Below, in pieces: positions 35,048 to 44,418 of a stretch of DNA of 64,000 nucleotides; within the stretch, counting starts at the first letter, position 1, and every line of letters begins with the position of its first letter. The DNA comes from Pandoraea terrigena (GTDB taxonomy: Bacteria; Pseudomonadota; Gammaproteobacteria; Burkholderiales; Burkholderiaceae). Below the pieces are notes generated by a model that was not told the origin of the DNA, did no database searches, and saw only the letters and a program-made list of their open reading frames with translations. The translations under genes and the position numbers were made by a program. Where the stretch lies: NCBI RefSeq assembly GCF_902459705.1, contig NZ_CABPRU010000011.1, positions 124,001-188,000 on the forward strand. The letters are read 5' to 3'.

Positions 35048-35884
35048 TCAGTTCTGAGTGTTATCTTTGGAACCAATGTTCCACCAGTGCTTGCCCCGGC
35101 CCGACTCGACATAGACCTCCTGGTCGTCCAGCTTGAGCACGAAACGATCAGCAATTCGGTCAGCGATAATGAAGTTTCCCCTCAGGCGCGTGACGATAAG
35201 TTGGAGACGCTTGTGGTCGTCAGGGACGAAGACTGCTGGCATGTCTTGAACACTTGGCAGCCGGAAGAACGTCTTCGTGCCGTCGTCGAACACATCGATC
35301 GGCCGGAAGTGTGCGTCCCCCTTGATCTCGTAGCCGTAGCGAAACGAAGTCGGATCGAGCGGCGGAGTGAGAACCTGGCTGTCCAAGCGACGCTTCTCCG
35401 TAATGAATGACTCCGCCCGTGCTTGCGCCTGAAGCTGTACCTCCTTCACCTCCTCCGGATAGTTGAAACTAACTTGCTGGTAGAACTTTCCACCCGGATC
35501 CGAAGCGACGAGGTAAAACTCATAGGTTCGCTTGTTGGTGACCAGTGTCAGGCTTGTCGAGATACCCGAGCGAACAGGCTTGACATACAGATGGGTCGGC
35601 CCGCCGCTGATGCGCCACTGGATGGAGTCACCCAATACCGGCTTTTCGACAACACCCTCCCCCCGCTCCAGCTGAATATGGGTCCCCTGGCCCGACTGAG
35701 TGAGCAGAGGAAAGACCGCATCCGAGCTATAGGTGAATGTCACTATCCGATCGTCAAACGGCGACGGCGTCGGAGTTTCGGCCGGATTGCGAGTGGCGCC
35801 TTCCTTAGCATGCGCCAAGGCCACCAAGCCGAGGAATGCTGAGGTCAGGATCACGCGAGCGATCGAGCGGGCCGAATTTTTCAT
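35048..35884 (-). CDS. virB9: VirB9/TrbG outer-membrane core protein
   Basis: A 278 aa exported protein. Signal peptide (MKNSARSIARVILTSAFLGL, cleavage near AHA), N-terminal domain with RIVTFTYSSDAVFPLLTQSG and a C-terminal CagX domain (YGYEIKGDAHFRPIDVFDDG, ending VYVESGRGKHWWNIG). It forms the outer-membrane ring with VirB10. The start is set by the signal peptide and AAGG upstream. No VirB7 lipoprotein gene is adjacent. Confidence 0.9.
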   Translation of the reverse strand: MKNSARSIARVILTSAFLGLVALAHAKEGATRNPAETPTPSPFDDRIVTFTYSSDAVFPLLTQSGQGTHIQLERGEGVVEKPVLGDSIQWRISGGPTHLYVKPVRSGISTSLTLVTNKRTYEFYLVASDPGGKFYQQVSFNYPEEVKEVQLQAQARAESFITEKRRLDSQVLTPPLDPTSFRYGYEIKGDAHFRPIDVFDDGTKTFFRLPSVQDMPAVFVPDDHKRLQLIVTRLRGNFIIADRIADRFVLKLDDQEVYVESGRGKHWWNIGSKDNTQN

Positions 35885-35931
35885 AAAGAAACCTTGTCGT
35901 GGATCTGCGACCACCGTCACGGAAGCCGCCA

Positions 35932-36645
35932 TCATTGTTCCTGGTTGACGTTGAAGCTCTTCACATAGATTCCGCCCGGGTTTATCTTGACCTGCTCAAT
36001 GGTCGTCGTCGGGATACGCGTGTAGGTGATGGTCATGGCCCAGGTCGAAACTTTCGGCTGAGAGCCCGATGCACTGCGCTCCGTAAGAGTGAATCGGATG
36101 ATGACTGTGTCATCCGTGATGAAGTTGACAGTCAGGCGATCGAACGTCCGGCGCAAAGTTGGCGTATCGTGCAGACGGGAGTAAGGATTTTCTTTGTGCA
36201 GCAACGCGTTGAGCTGATCGGTCGCCTGGCCGACGGTCATCTTCCCGGCGAGCGCCAGATTGTTATCGATCGTCGACGCGTTGATGTCGTAGACGTTGTT
36301 GATCCAATCCGAAAGGAAATACGCAACAGCGTCGCGGTCTGGCACGTAGGAGGAAGGGCCGCTAAGGTCCGACGTTAGTCGCCCGCCCTTATCTTCGCGC
36401 ACAACGATCGTCTGGATCGTTTTTAAGGGCACGAGCACGACCCACGCGACCGAATTGACGAGTGTAAGAACGCCTAGGAATACCGTAGCCAGGAACCAGC
36501 GATTGGCAGTGATCCGCTCCATCTCTCCACGAGCGAAATACTTCCGCACCGCGGATTCCCTGACCGGCCCTGGAGTGAACGGTGGAACCGACGGTCGCTT
36601 GGACGATTCAGCCCGATTAGTGGGCTTTTGGCTAGATGTCTTCAT
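35932..36645 (-). CDS. virB8: VirB8 family inner-membrane protein
   Basis: A 237 aa protein. Basic N-terminus, one membrane segment at about residues 51-70 (FLATVFLGVLTLVNSVAWVV), then a NTF2-like periplasmic domain (DRDAVAYFLSDWINNVYDIN, RRTFDRLTVNF, WAMTITYTRIPTT). VirB8 nucleates channel assembly with VirB9 and VirB10. ATG 36645 is chosen for AGGAGA 9 bp upstream. It is followed by virB9 with a 47 bp gap. Confidence 0.9.
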   Translation of the reverse strand: MKTSSQKPTNRAESSKRPSVPPFTPGPVRESAVRKYFARGEMERITANRWFLATVFLGVLTLVNSVAWVVLVPLKTIQTIVVREDKGGRLTSDLSGPSSYVPDRDAVAYFLSDWINNVYDINASTIDNNLALAGKMTVGQATDQLNALLHKENPYSRLHDTPTLRRTFDRLTVNFITDDTVIIRFTLTERSASGSQPKVSTWAMTITYTRIPTTTIEQVKINPGGIYVKSFNVNQEQ

Positions 36646-36985
36646 GCCACACATTCTCCTGATGAGCGTCATGCATCGGGACTTGAATGCGAGCGGCAAT
36701 CCGGGGGTTTTCTACGTGCTGGGAATCATGAAACCTCGGGCTTCAGTCTGTCAGTAATATTCTTCGACGCGTTCGGTCAGAACAGGCCGCAGCGCGCAAG
36801 GACTTGTATATCCAGCTATTTTCAGTTCTCGTCGCGCCAAATCACCTTAGTCTGACGTTCGGGTGAATGAATGAGACCGGAGACACGATTCATCATTGCG
36901 GTTTGCCACGTGGCGACTAGACGATATGATTGCTTCAAGTGCGGAGATATCACTTCGCGCATCCCCAACAACCATCGAGGTTGTA
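36646..36985. promoter_or_regulatory. divergent intergenic region before virB8
   Basis: 340 bp between the divergent virB8 and the 36986 gene; promoters for both should be here. No good consensus -35/-10 stands out, which would fit activator-dependent promoters. Confidence 0.35.
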
Positions 36986-37699
36986 ATGTCCATCATTACA
37001 GTAGTCCCGGAACATCGTGGTCGAGCCCAGCGGTACGCCTACGTCTACGGCGCAATGAAGGTTCTCGAGAGGCCCGACGAGAGCGCCATGAGATATTTCG
37101 ATCCGGGCACACAAATCCTCGGCATCGAAGACGTGAATAACGTCGTCACCATCAAGTACCGAAGCAGGGCCGCCCTCGTCCAGTATTCCGGGCTTCTCCT
37201 CCAGGCGTGGAAGCATGTCGCAGTCTCGGTCGATGTTCCCTTCCTCCGTCACGTGACGCTGGACGGAGCGGTCGTGGTCGGCGATCCGAACGCTCACCCG
37301 GAACAGTACGAAACGAAGGTCGAGCGGGGCGCTCCCTTTCGCGGCAACATCTTTCCTGAAGACGGTGCAAGGACGCTTTCGCTTGGGATGGTGATAGGCG
37401 CCCTTCATGTGCCGGGCCACCCTTACCCGCTCGCAAAGGATGCGCCGAAGCTAATCGGAGCGCATATCGGTGGAATGGGCTGGCAAAGCGGCGTGGTTGT
37501 GGTGGAGTGGAACACACCTGAAGCTTTCTTGGCTTACGGCTACATCGTCATGTACGCATGGCGCGTCGCTGGCAACGATCCGGCGCCGGGGACTATCCGC
37601 CATGTGCTGCCGGATGGCAGCCACGTCGAGTGCAATCTGTGGGAGGAAGACCCTTGGAAGACCGTGGTTAGCGTCATCGGCCGGCATCACACGAAGTAA
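36986..37699 (+). CDS. unknown gene between virB6 and virB8
   Basis: A 237 aa soluble protein beginning MSIITVVPEHRGRAQRYAYVY. It has good coding quality and GAGG upstream, but I recognise no family. It is rich in beta strands with Gly/Val/Trp; no signal peptide or membrane segment is seen. It is the only plus-strand gene inside the conjugation cluster and converges with virB6 (76 bp gap). It may be a late insertion or a regulator or exclusion gene; no basis to choose. Confidence 0.65.
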   Translation: MSIITVVPEHRGRAQRYAYVYGAMKVLERPDESAMRYFDPGTQILGIEDVNNVVTIKYRSRAALVQYSGLLLQAWKHVAVSVDVPFLRHVTLDGAVVVGDPNAHPEQYETKVERGAPFRGNIFPEDGARTLSLGMVIGALHVPGHPYPLAKDAPKLIGAHIGGMGWQSGVVVVEWNTPEAFLAYGYIVMYAWRVAGNDPAPGTIRHVLPDGSHVECNLWEEDPWKTVVSVIGRHHTK

Positions 37700-37775
37700 C
37701 CGCGAGCACGCAACTTCCCGGCTTGGAAACGCAAAAGAGTCGCACCAATCCTACGGTGGCGTTACACGCCGGCGG

Positions 37776-39182
37776 TCACGAACGGCCTACATCCACCTCC
37801 CAACCGCCGCCATAGTCGTGCCACTGCTCTCCGGCACCACCACCCGGGGTTGAGCCTGGGCCGGTGCCGCCAGAGTTGCCCGATTGAGGACCGCCGCCAA
37901 AGGATCCGGCGTTACCATCACTCGGAGCAGGCAATGCCGGAGTAGCACTGAACGATCCCGTTTCGCTCGAAACAGACGGACCACCAGCGCGGGCCGCGCC
38001 CCCATCTCCCCCTCCTCCTCCGTCGCCCCCCCCCGATTTATCCGCCCCCTTTTCTCCGCCGGCTTCCTTGCCACCCTCTGCCATTGCCCCCGCAGCAGCA
38101 CCCAGGGCAGCCCCCGCAGCTGCCATTGCCGCTTTATTGAAACTCGCGTGGCCAACCGCTGCGCCACCAAACAGCGAGCTCGCGATCCGCGGGATTTCCT
38201 TAAACAGATGGGTCAGGATCCAAGTGATGCCCAGCAGTCCTAGGAGGCCCGCAATCGAAATGCCCGAGGTAGAGTCAATCGTTGCTGGGTTCGCACTAGA
38301 GATTTGTGACTGCGCAGAGGTCAGCATGGCGGACACAAGTGACAAAACAACACTGATAACCATCTGATACGCAGACGCGCCCAAAAGGAACTTTAGCCAG
38401 CCCTTGAAAAAGTCGCTCGACCACTTACACACAGCGCACGCAACAAACAACGGTCCTACCGCAACACCAATGGCGACCATAAGTATCCCAGTCAGCATTA
38501 CCCCGACTAGCTCACCTACCGAAATGACGGCAAAGATCAGTGCCGCAAGAATAATTACCGAGCCCAGAATCACTTGCGCAATGATGCCGATCGTCCACTT
38601 AAGCAACGGTATGCAGCCCAATGATTGGAAGAAGGCCACAATCGTCGAAGCAAACGTATTGAAGATATGTTGCATGAAAGTAGAGATGGCACTCGACGCA
38701 GATGACGATCCTGTCGCTGCCTGCGTAAAGGAGCTCAAAAGTCCTTGCAGGCCACCGCTCGTGCCAACTAGCGAAGCATAGGAGCCTAGGCATGCGGCCA
38801 CGATCACGGCTGGAACCAACGAGCCAACCACGATCCCCATGAAGCTATCTCCACTTCCAGCAAAGGAATCCAGAATGCCCCACAGGAAATAAGACAGCGC
38901 GAGAACCCCTGCAAGCGTCAGCGCGATGGGAGTGGCGCTAGATGCCATGGAGTTTGCCTTAGAGGCAATGGTCGACTGCGCGCTATTGATCGGTGACAGG
39001 ATGATGTTCGAGATCGAACTTATCGCCGTCCAGTTCGCCGTGTCACCAGGTGATAAGGGCGTGCAAGCAGACGTGCTGATAGCATTTGCCAGGTCGCCCA
39101 CACCCTCTGCGCGGCTTTGGACCGGCATGACCAACAAAAGCGGCAAAACCAACATCAAGATGGTTCGCTTCCAAAAGTCCAT
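37776..39182 (-). CDS. virB6: VirB6/TrbL polytopic membrane protein
   Basis: A 468 aa inner-membrane channel protein. N-terminal signal-like segment (about 1-25), then five or six further membrane segments between about 85 and 340 (VLALSYFLWGIL, VVGSLVPAVIVAACLG, VILGSVIILAALIFAVISV, GLLGLLGITWILTHLF), a conserved WTI/KW pair, and a long Gly/Ser/Pro-rich tail (about 370-468) that is low-complexity. Starts 39182 (ATG) or 39200 (GTG). Confidence 0.87.
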   Translation of the reverse strand: MDFWKRTILMLVLPLLLVMPVQSRAEGVGDLANAISTSACTPLSPGDTANWTAISSISNIILSPINSAQSTIASKANSMASSATPIALTLAGVLALSYFLWGILDSFAGSGDSFMGIVVGSLVPAVIVAACLGSYASLVGTSGGLQGLLSSFTQAATGSSSASSAISTFMQHIFNTFASTIVAFFQSLGCIPLLKWTIGIIAQVILGSVIILAALIFAVISVGELVGVMLTGILMVAIGVAVGPLFVACAVCKWSSDFFKGWLKFLLGASAYQMVISVVLSLVSAMLTSAQSQISSANPATIDSTSGISIAGLLGLLGITWILTHLFKEIPRIASSLFGGAAVGHASFNKAAMAAAGAALGAAAGAMAEGGKEAGGEKGADKSGGGDGGGGGDGGAARAGGPSVSSETGSFSATPALPAPSDGNAGSFGGGPQSGNSGGTGPGSTPGGGAGEQWHDYGGGWEVDVGRS

Positions 39183-39217
39183 GATCATGCCATTTCTCAC
39201 ACGTAAGACTGTCGAGG

Positions 39218-40033
39218 TTAGTAGCCAAGGATGTTGGTGGCGGTGGAAACGCCCCTCACACCATTCGCAGCCTTCTGTGCCATTGCGCTACCGTTAGAAA
39301 TTGCCTGCTGCGACGACTGCGTGTCTGCGGCGTTAACGGACTGCTTATACGCCTCCTGGCGCACTAGCGTCTGGATACCTTGAAGCGTTGCCTGGTTAAT
39401 CTCTGAGATGTTGTCGAGCGAAGCGTTCGTGATCGCGATCGAGTCGTTCGTACCGAGCAGGCCCGTGTTCTTAGTGACTATCGACTGTCGTTGCTGCATG
39501 GTTTTCTGCAACTCGTTCGACATGTTCGTATAGTTTGCAATCAGCGAAGTGGCATTTTGCTGCCCCGCTGCCGACTGGCCCGCGAGGTTTTGCATATAGC
39601 TCGAGAAACTGCCGTTCGTCGGATTAGCCGCATACTGCGACATCACACCCTGAACGAAGTTGGCTTGACCACCCAACTGCTGCATCAGCGACGCGTCGAC
39701 GTTCCACTGATTCATCAGCCCCGACACAGCCTGGTCCGCGCCCACGGCCGAACTGATACCCGATAGGTTCGTGACGGTGTTTGCGGAGTTTTTAATCGAA
39801 TTCTGCAGCATCTGAACTTCACGCACCGCGGACTCGATCTGCAGCTGCTCCTGCGCGAGCGTGTGAGCAGCCGTCTGGATATTCTGCGCAAAGTTTGTCG
39901 GATCGAAAACGATTGAACCCCCGCCCCCGCCGCCAGCGATAGCTGGAATTGCACTCGCGGACAGCGTGAGGAGCGCGATGAGCTTAGGCAGTCTGCGCGT
40001 CGACGTCTTCTTCACTTTCAGGTTCACTGTCAT
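39218..40033 (-). CDS. trbJ: TrbJ/VirB5 family protein
   Basis: A 271 aa exported protein. Signal peptide with cleavage near AIA-GGGGG, then the TrbJ pattern VFDPTNFAQNIQTAAHTLAQ and a long helical Gln-rich body, ending TNILGY. P-type TrbJ/VirB5 is a minor pilus component. ATG 40033 gives a proper signal peptide and overlaps the end of virB4 by 50 bp. Confidence 0.85.
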   Translation of the reverse strand: MTVNLKVKKTSTRRLPKLIALLTLSASAIPAIAGGGGGGSIVFDPTNFAQNIQTAAHTLAQEQLQIESAVREVQMLQNSIKNSANTVTNLSGISSAVGADQAVSGLMNQWNVDASLMQQLGGQANFVQGVMSQYAANPTNGSFSSYMQNLAGQSAAGQQNATSLIANYTNMSNELQKTMQQRQSIVTKNTGLLGTNDSIAITNASLDNISEINQATLQGIQTLVRQEAYKQSVNAADTQSSQQAISNGSAMAQKAANGVRGVSTATNILGY

Positions 40034-42530
40034 AATCCACTCGTTTAATGGTAGCGGCTTCGGCAAGGTAGTCGTCAAGCCAGTCGGGGTTAGTCTTTTC
40101 GGTAGCCTTGTGCCTCTTGAAGATTGTGTGCAGGTGTTTCTCCGACCGCAGGTAATTCAGAACTTCCGGGGTGAACACCGTTTGAACGACCCTTGTGAAG
40201 TTGTCCTGCACGAACATGTAATCGAGGCGAGGTCGCAGACGACCAACCCGATTTATCTGCGTGTCATTAAGACCGAAGTTCTTCTTGTAGAACTCGCGGT
40301 GTGACTCGACCTTGTTGTTGTACATCAGGATAGTCGTCTTGATGTTGTCGATAAGGTCCTCGCGTACGGGGCCATTAATCGAGCCAGGACTCTGCACCGT
40401 GAGCCATACGAAAGCGTTCTTCTTCCGGAATGTCTTGAGCCAGTCGCCGATTTTTTTTGCGAACGTTTCGATTTGAAGAAGAAAAGATGCTTCTTCCAGG
40501 TAGATGAAAGTCGGTCGCCCATCGAGCGACATGTCAATGCATCGAAACGCGTATTCCATGAACATCTCGAACAGACGAGGAGTCGCTGCCAGTTCCTTCA
40601 TCTCGATCGCAGTCCATGCTTCGAGACTTAAGTCATTTTCCTCGTTGTCGAAAATCCCATACGGTCGATCATGCAGCCATTCACCAATGGCCTCCGACAT
40701 CTGCGGCGGGCAAAGTGCATGGAACGTTGCAATTGTCCTAGGGCTGACGAAGTGCTCGTCATACATGTTGCCGAGGATTCGGTCAATCTCCTCGCGATCT
40801 TCCGGCAGAACCTCGTACCCCGAGAGTTCCAGCATCCGCATGAGGAACTCGCGAACCCATATGCGGCTGTAGTCCGTGCCGTCGACCAGCTTGAACGGAT
40901 TCAACCGTAGCGACCTAGCCTTGTAGTCGAGGTACTTGCCGCCATGCAGGAAGGTCGTGATCTCAACCGATCCATCTCGGTCAAAGATGAAGGTGTTCAC
41001 ATCGCCGTACTTCTGGAACTGTGACAAGCAGAAGTTCACGAATGTCGTCTTGCCCGACTCCGTTGGAGCGATGAGGATCGCATGGCCGACTTGGCCGACG
41101 TGCGGCACCCACCGATATTGACAACCGTAGCTGTCAATGAACATTGCGTGCGGAGGCATCCGCTTTTTTATTACCTCGGAGAAGTGAGCGTGAATCCGCG
41201 GGCCCGGATTCATTGTGTAGATCGGCGCCAAGTCTGCCACGTTGTCCACGTGAATCAGATGGTAGCGAGCCTGCCACTGCCAATTTCCCGGCATCATTGC
41301 CGCGTAGCTCGGACCTAGATTCTCTCTCTCACGCAGCGTAAGGAGACGTTTGAGTGAGAACAGCCGCTCAATGTGTGCACAACGCCTCTCGAGATTCTCT
41401 CGGCTACGGTCAAAGACCATTACCGACAAGTTGTAATACGCTGCGTTCGGGCCACCGCCTGTCAGGCGCTTGAGGGCGCCTTCGGCGTCCGCAACGAGCT
41501 CCGCCTTCCCGGGAGCGGCCTCCGGCTTCCTACCAGTTGCTTTCGACATGATCGTCGCGGCCAAGGAATACTGGGTCATCTTGAGGAAGTTCCGGACGTC
41601 CGTCAGTTCCTTTTCACTCGCCTCCTTACCCATGCACCGCACGATCTGCGTCACGACCAGTTCGTTGTCGGATCGGAGCAAGTTCTCGAGCAGCATCGGA
41701 TTCGATCGGGTCGGCCATTGTTTTGCACCGTAGATCGCCGCATACCGGTCACCGCGGTTGCCCGTGAAGCGGATAACGTCGGAGCCCACGACGACCGAAT
41801 CCGCCGGCAGCCAACCATCCAGCATGGCGTAGTCCGGTCGCTCAACGACCTCAAACTCGCTGGCAGGATTCACGATCTGGAACAGTGCTTGGTCGAATTC
41901 GCGCTCCTGCAGCCGGCGGAAGGACAAAGCAGGCGAGGCGCCGATGAACCCGGAGAGGATCTGCTCGAACGCCTTCCAGTTCATTTCGAGCTGTCGACGA
42001 TCGCGCGCAAGCCCTGAGGCCGTTGATACTGATCCGTTCATCGCCTTAAGGTACGCCAGCGGCCCCGAAATCTGCTCTTCGGCCTCGATATGGCGAGCCC
42101 GGTCCATCACGCCATCGACACCCGTGTTCCCCGTGTAGAGCACGAAGAGCCAGTGGTGCATCTGGTAGAAAGATCCGTTGAGAAATGGTCGCGCATACGC
42201 ATCGTCAACTCGGCGGGCAACTTCGTTCTTGAAGGTTTGCTTGAGGTAGCTGTACGCCTTTTTTCGTTTGGTTGTGATCCAAAGCGTGATCCGCTCGTCG
42301 AGGTTTGCGTTGATTGCGCGCTCGAACTCTTCGACAGCACGATCGACCAGTTCGTCATCAATGTTGTCGGGATCGAGACCTGAGAATTCGAACCCTGCCA
42401 GCAAGGAACCATCCTTGTTCAAGATGACACTGTCCGAGAGGTAGGTCATCCAAGGGAGCAGCTCTTGAAGCGGGCGCTCTTCTTCCTTGACTAGGTAAAC
42501 GGGTTGCAGCGGGTCAGCCGACTTTGCCAT
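39984..42530 (-). CDS. virB4: VirB4/TrbE transfer ATPase
   Basis: An 848 aa ATPase, the main motor of the channel. The N-terminal CagE/TrbE domain is followed by Walker A at about 488-496 reading APTESGKTT, which has Ala for the first Gly and Glu for the third-position Gly of most VirB4 loops. Walker B is FIYLEEASFLL; other C-terminal motifs (FVWLTVQSPGSI) are typical. The GKT core is kept, so it should be active. It overlaps the trbJ start. Confidence 0.92.
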   Translation of the reverse strand: MAKSADPLQPVYLVKEEERPLQELLPWMTYLSDSVILNKDGSLLAGFEFSGLDPDNIDDELVDRAVEEFERAINANLDERITLWITTKRKKAYSYLKQTFKNEVARRVDDAYARPFLNGSFYQMHHWLFVLYTGNTGVDGVMDRARHIEAEEQISGPLAYLKAMNGSVSTASGLARDRRQLEMNWKAFEQILSGFIGASPALSFRRLQEREFDQALFQIVNPASEFEVVERPDYAMLDGWLPADSVVVGSDVIRFTGNRGDRYAAIYGAKQWPTRSNPMLLENLLRSDNELVVTQIVRCMGKEASEKELTDVRNFLKMTQYSLAATIMSKATGRKPEAAPGKAELVADAEGALKRLTGGGPNAAYYNLSVMVFDRSRENLERRCAHIERLFSLKRLLTLRERENLGPSYAAMMPGNWQWQARYHLIHVDNVADLAPIYTMNPGPRIHAHFSEVIKKRMPPHAMFIDSYGCQYRWVPHVGQVGHAILIAPTESGKTTFVNFCLSQFQKYGDVNTFIFDRDGSVEITTFLHGGKYLDYKARSLRLNPFKLVDGTDYSRIWVREFLMRMLELSGYEVLPEDREEIDRILGNMYDEHFVSPRTIATFHALCPPQMSEAIGEWLHDRPYGIFDNEENDLSLEAWTAIEMKELAATPRLFEMFMEYAFRCIDMSLDGRPTFIYLEEASFLLQIETFAKKIGDWLKTFRKKNAFVWLTVQSPGSINGPVREDLIDNIKTTILMYNNKVESHREFYKKNFGLNDTQINRVGRLRPRLDYMFVQDNFTRVVQTVFTPEVLNYLRSEKHLHTIFKRHKATEKTNPDWLDDYLAEAATIKRVDYDSEPESEEDVDAQTA

Positions 42531-42556
42531 GAAAAGTACCTATCCAGTTCGCCCGA

Positions 42557-42883
42557 CTAGCACCGAAAGTCACGCCCGAAACCTTTCGGACGTTGCCCTC
42601 GACCTCGGAGATTCTCGCGAGGCCACGGGTGGTAACGATCAGCCATCTGGTTGTAGTTCTTTCTGATCTCCGTCGAAAAGAGATCATGCCGAAACTGATT
42701 CTTGTAGTAGGCCTGCGCAACAAACGCGGCACCGATCGGTAGGATCGTCGCCCACCAGTGCCATTGGTATGCCAGGTATCCCACGACAAAGGCCGATCCG
42801 TAGATGACGGCGGTGTGCGCACCGCTTAAACCTCCGGACATCTTCGGATTCACGATTGCCTGGATGATGGGACTTGTACGCAT
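42557..42883 (-). CDS. virB3: VirB3/TrbD family membrane protein
   Basis: A 108 aa protein with two adjacent membrane segments (about 24-38 and 42-60) after a short N-terminus with NPKMSGGLSG, typical of VirB3, followed by a basic C-terminal tail. It lies between virB2 and virB4, as expected, and works with VirB4 at the inner membrane. Confidence 0.85.
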   Translation of the reverse strand: MRTSPIIQAIVNPKMSGGLSGAHTAVIYGSAFVVGYLAYQWHWWATILPIGAAFVAQAYYKNQFRHDLFSTEIRKNYNQMADRYHPWPRENLRGRGQRPKGFGRDFRC

Positions 42884-42901
42884 GCCTACTTGCTCACCAC
42901 G

Positions 42902-43246
42902 TTAGATGGAGCACTGGGAGTTCAGGCCCAATTGCGTGATGATCGTGACGGCAACGCTCGCCAGCACGGTCGGCACGCCGATTTTCACGGTCAAATCGGC
43001 CATATCGTTCTTGTTCATGTAGTGAGCGATGGCCCAAAGCAGAACCGCAGCGACCGCTACGATAGCCACGATCCCTTTCAGGATCGACGGGATAATGCAC
43101 AGACCCTGTACGTTCACCGACGAACTCTGCGCCATCACTTTCTCGCTCGCGAGGAGCACCGCGACGAAGACCGCCGCTTGCACCGACGACAGACGGGACA
43201 CCTTGGTTGCGTTTTTAGCAAATCGATTCGACAACGTACTTTCCAT
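42902..43246 (-). CDS. virB2: VirB2/TrbC pilin
   Basis: A 114 aa pilin precursor. Long signal peptide to about residue 40 (ending VMA), then a mature pilin with two membrane helices (IPSILKGIVAIVAVAAVLLW; VGVPT-type VLASVAVTIITQLG). ATG 43246 is chosen for AGGAG 8 bp upstream; the frame to 43381 is inside virB11. It overlaps the virB11 end by 32 bp. Confidence 0.87.
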   Translation of the reverse strand: MESTLSNRFAKNATKVSRLSSVQAAVFVAVLLASEKVMAQSSSVNVQGLCIIPSILKGIVAIVAVAAVLLWAIAHYMNKNDMADLTVKIGVPTVLASVAVTIITQLGLNSQCSI

Positions 43247-44207
43247 TTTCAACTCCTTTGACACGAATGATTTCACCGACACGACGGACATAATTGAACT
43301 TGCCGTCATCCCCCTGCTCCACCGACCGCGTAACGTGCACACATACATGCACGGCGCGGGCAATATATCCACGAACCGCATCCGGCGACAAACTTGCGTC
43401 TGGTGGCAGGCTCATCTGATAGAGCATCTCCAACACGTACAACATGTCTTCAGCCGAACTGGCATGTACAGTACTCAACGATCCGTCGTGCCCCGAGTTG
43501 AAAGCACGGATCAAATCGAACGTTTCCGAACCTCGCGTCTCGCCGAGAATTAGTCGGTCAGGCCTGGAGCGCAGCGTGTGTTGCACCACTAGCTGCGCCG
43601 TCACTCCTTTCGACGCATTCGTCAGCAGGCGGACGTGGTGCTTCAGTTCGGGCTCAAGTTCGAGCGAGTCTTCGACCGAGATCACACGCTCGTACGCCGG
43701 AATGCACATGCAAAGAGCGTTCGCGAGCGTGGTCTTCCCACTGCCCGTTGGCCCACCCACCATGATGTTTTTCTTCTCCGTCACGAATAGGTCGGTCAGC
43801 CAGTCAGCCTGCTGCTGGGTCAGCATTCCGCGCTCAACGAGCTGACCAAGGTTCGGTCGCTTTCCGCCCTGTTGGTGCTTCCGGATACACAGAGACGGCC
43901 CACCGTGCGACGCCGGGGCAAGTGCACCGGCAATGCGCAGATTCTCGACCGACGCAGAAATGAAGGTTTTCGCGGAGTTTGCCTGTACGTTCTCGTTGAC
44001 GGACTTCGCGAGCGCAACGATAGCGCTCTCAATCTGGACATCCTTGAGACCTGCGTCCTCAATGAAGATCATCTCGCCGGCGCGCTCGGCGTACACGATG
44101 CCGCCCGCATTCACCATGACCTCATTCACGAGAGGATCCTCGAACAGGGAATTCAGTGGCTCGAGGTTCTTCCTGAGCACTTCCATCACGTGAGCCTTTT
44201 CGGACAT
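43215..44207 (-). CDS. virB11: VirB11 traffic ATPase
   Basis: A 330 aa hexameric ATPase. N-terminal domain with NEVMVNAGGIVYAE, Walker A GGPTGSGKTT (151-160), Asp box VEDSLELEP, Walker B LILGETRG (219-226) and the His box STVHAS (245-250). It feeds substrates and directs VirB4/TraD. It is the first virB gene in this operon, ahead of virB2, an order different from Ti virB (B1-B11). Confidence 0.92.
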   Translation of the reverse strand: MSEKAHVMEVLRKNLEPLNSLFEDPLVNEVMVNAGGIVYAERAGEMIFIEDAGLKDVQIESAIVALAKSVNENVQANSAKTFISASVENLRIAGALAPASHGGPSLCIRKHQQGGKRPNLGQLVERGMLTQQQADWLTDLFVTEKKNIMVGGPTGSGKTTLANALCMCIPAYERVISVEDSLELEPELKHHVRLLTNASKGVTAQLVVQHTLRSRPDRLILGETRGSETFDLIRAFNSGHDGSLSTVHASSAEDMLYVLEMLYQMSLPPDASLSPDAVRGYIARAVHVCVHVTRSVEQGDDGKFNYVRRVGEIIRVKGVENGKYVVESIC

Positions 44208-44418
44208 CCTTTTTCCCCAATGCAGCGTAGCGTATATCTGGGAGAAATTTTCGAGTGTGACGTTGCCCGTACCTGAACGAAAGGCCCTGTGATTACCAGC
44301 TCTTTCAGCTTTTCTAAATATGAACGGCTTTGAAGGCTCTAAATGCGCATGGCCTTGCTGAGACAGCGTCTGTCGCCCCCACCCAACTGAGAGATGGGAA
44401 CTTACGGGATCGACGTAT
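44208..44418 (-). promoter_or_regulatory. gap before virB11
   Basis: A 210 bp gap between DUF4400 and virB11 in a run of otherwise tight genes. It is AT-richer than its surroundings, consistent with a separate promoter for the virB block, but I see no consensus. Confidence 0.3.
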
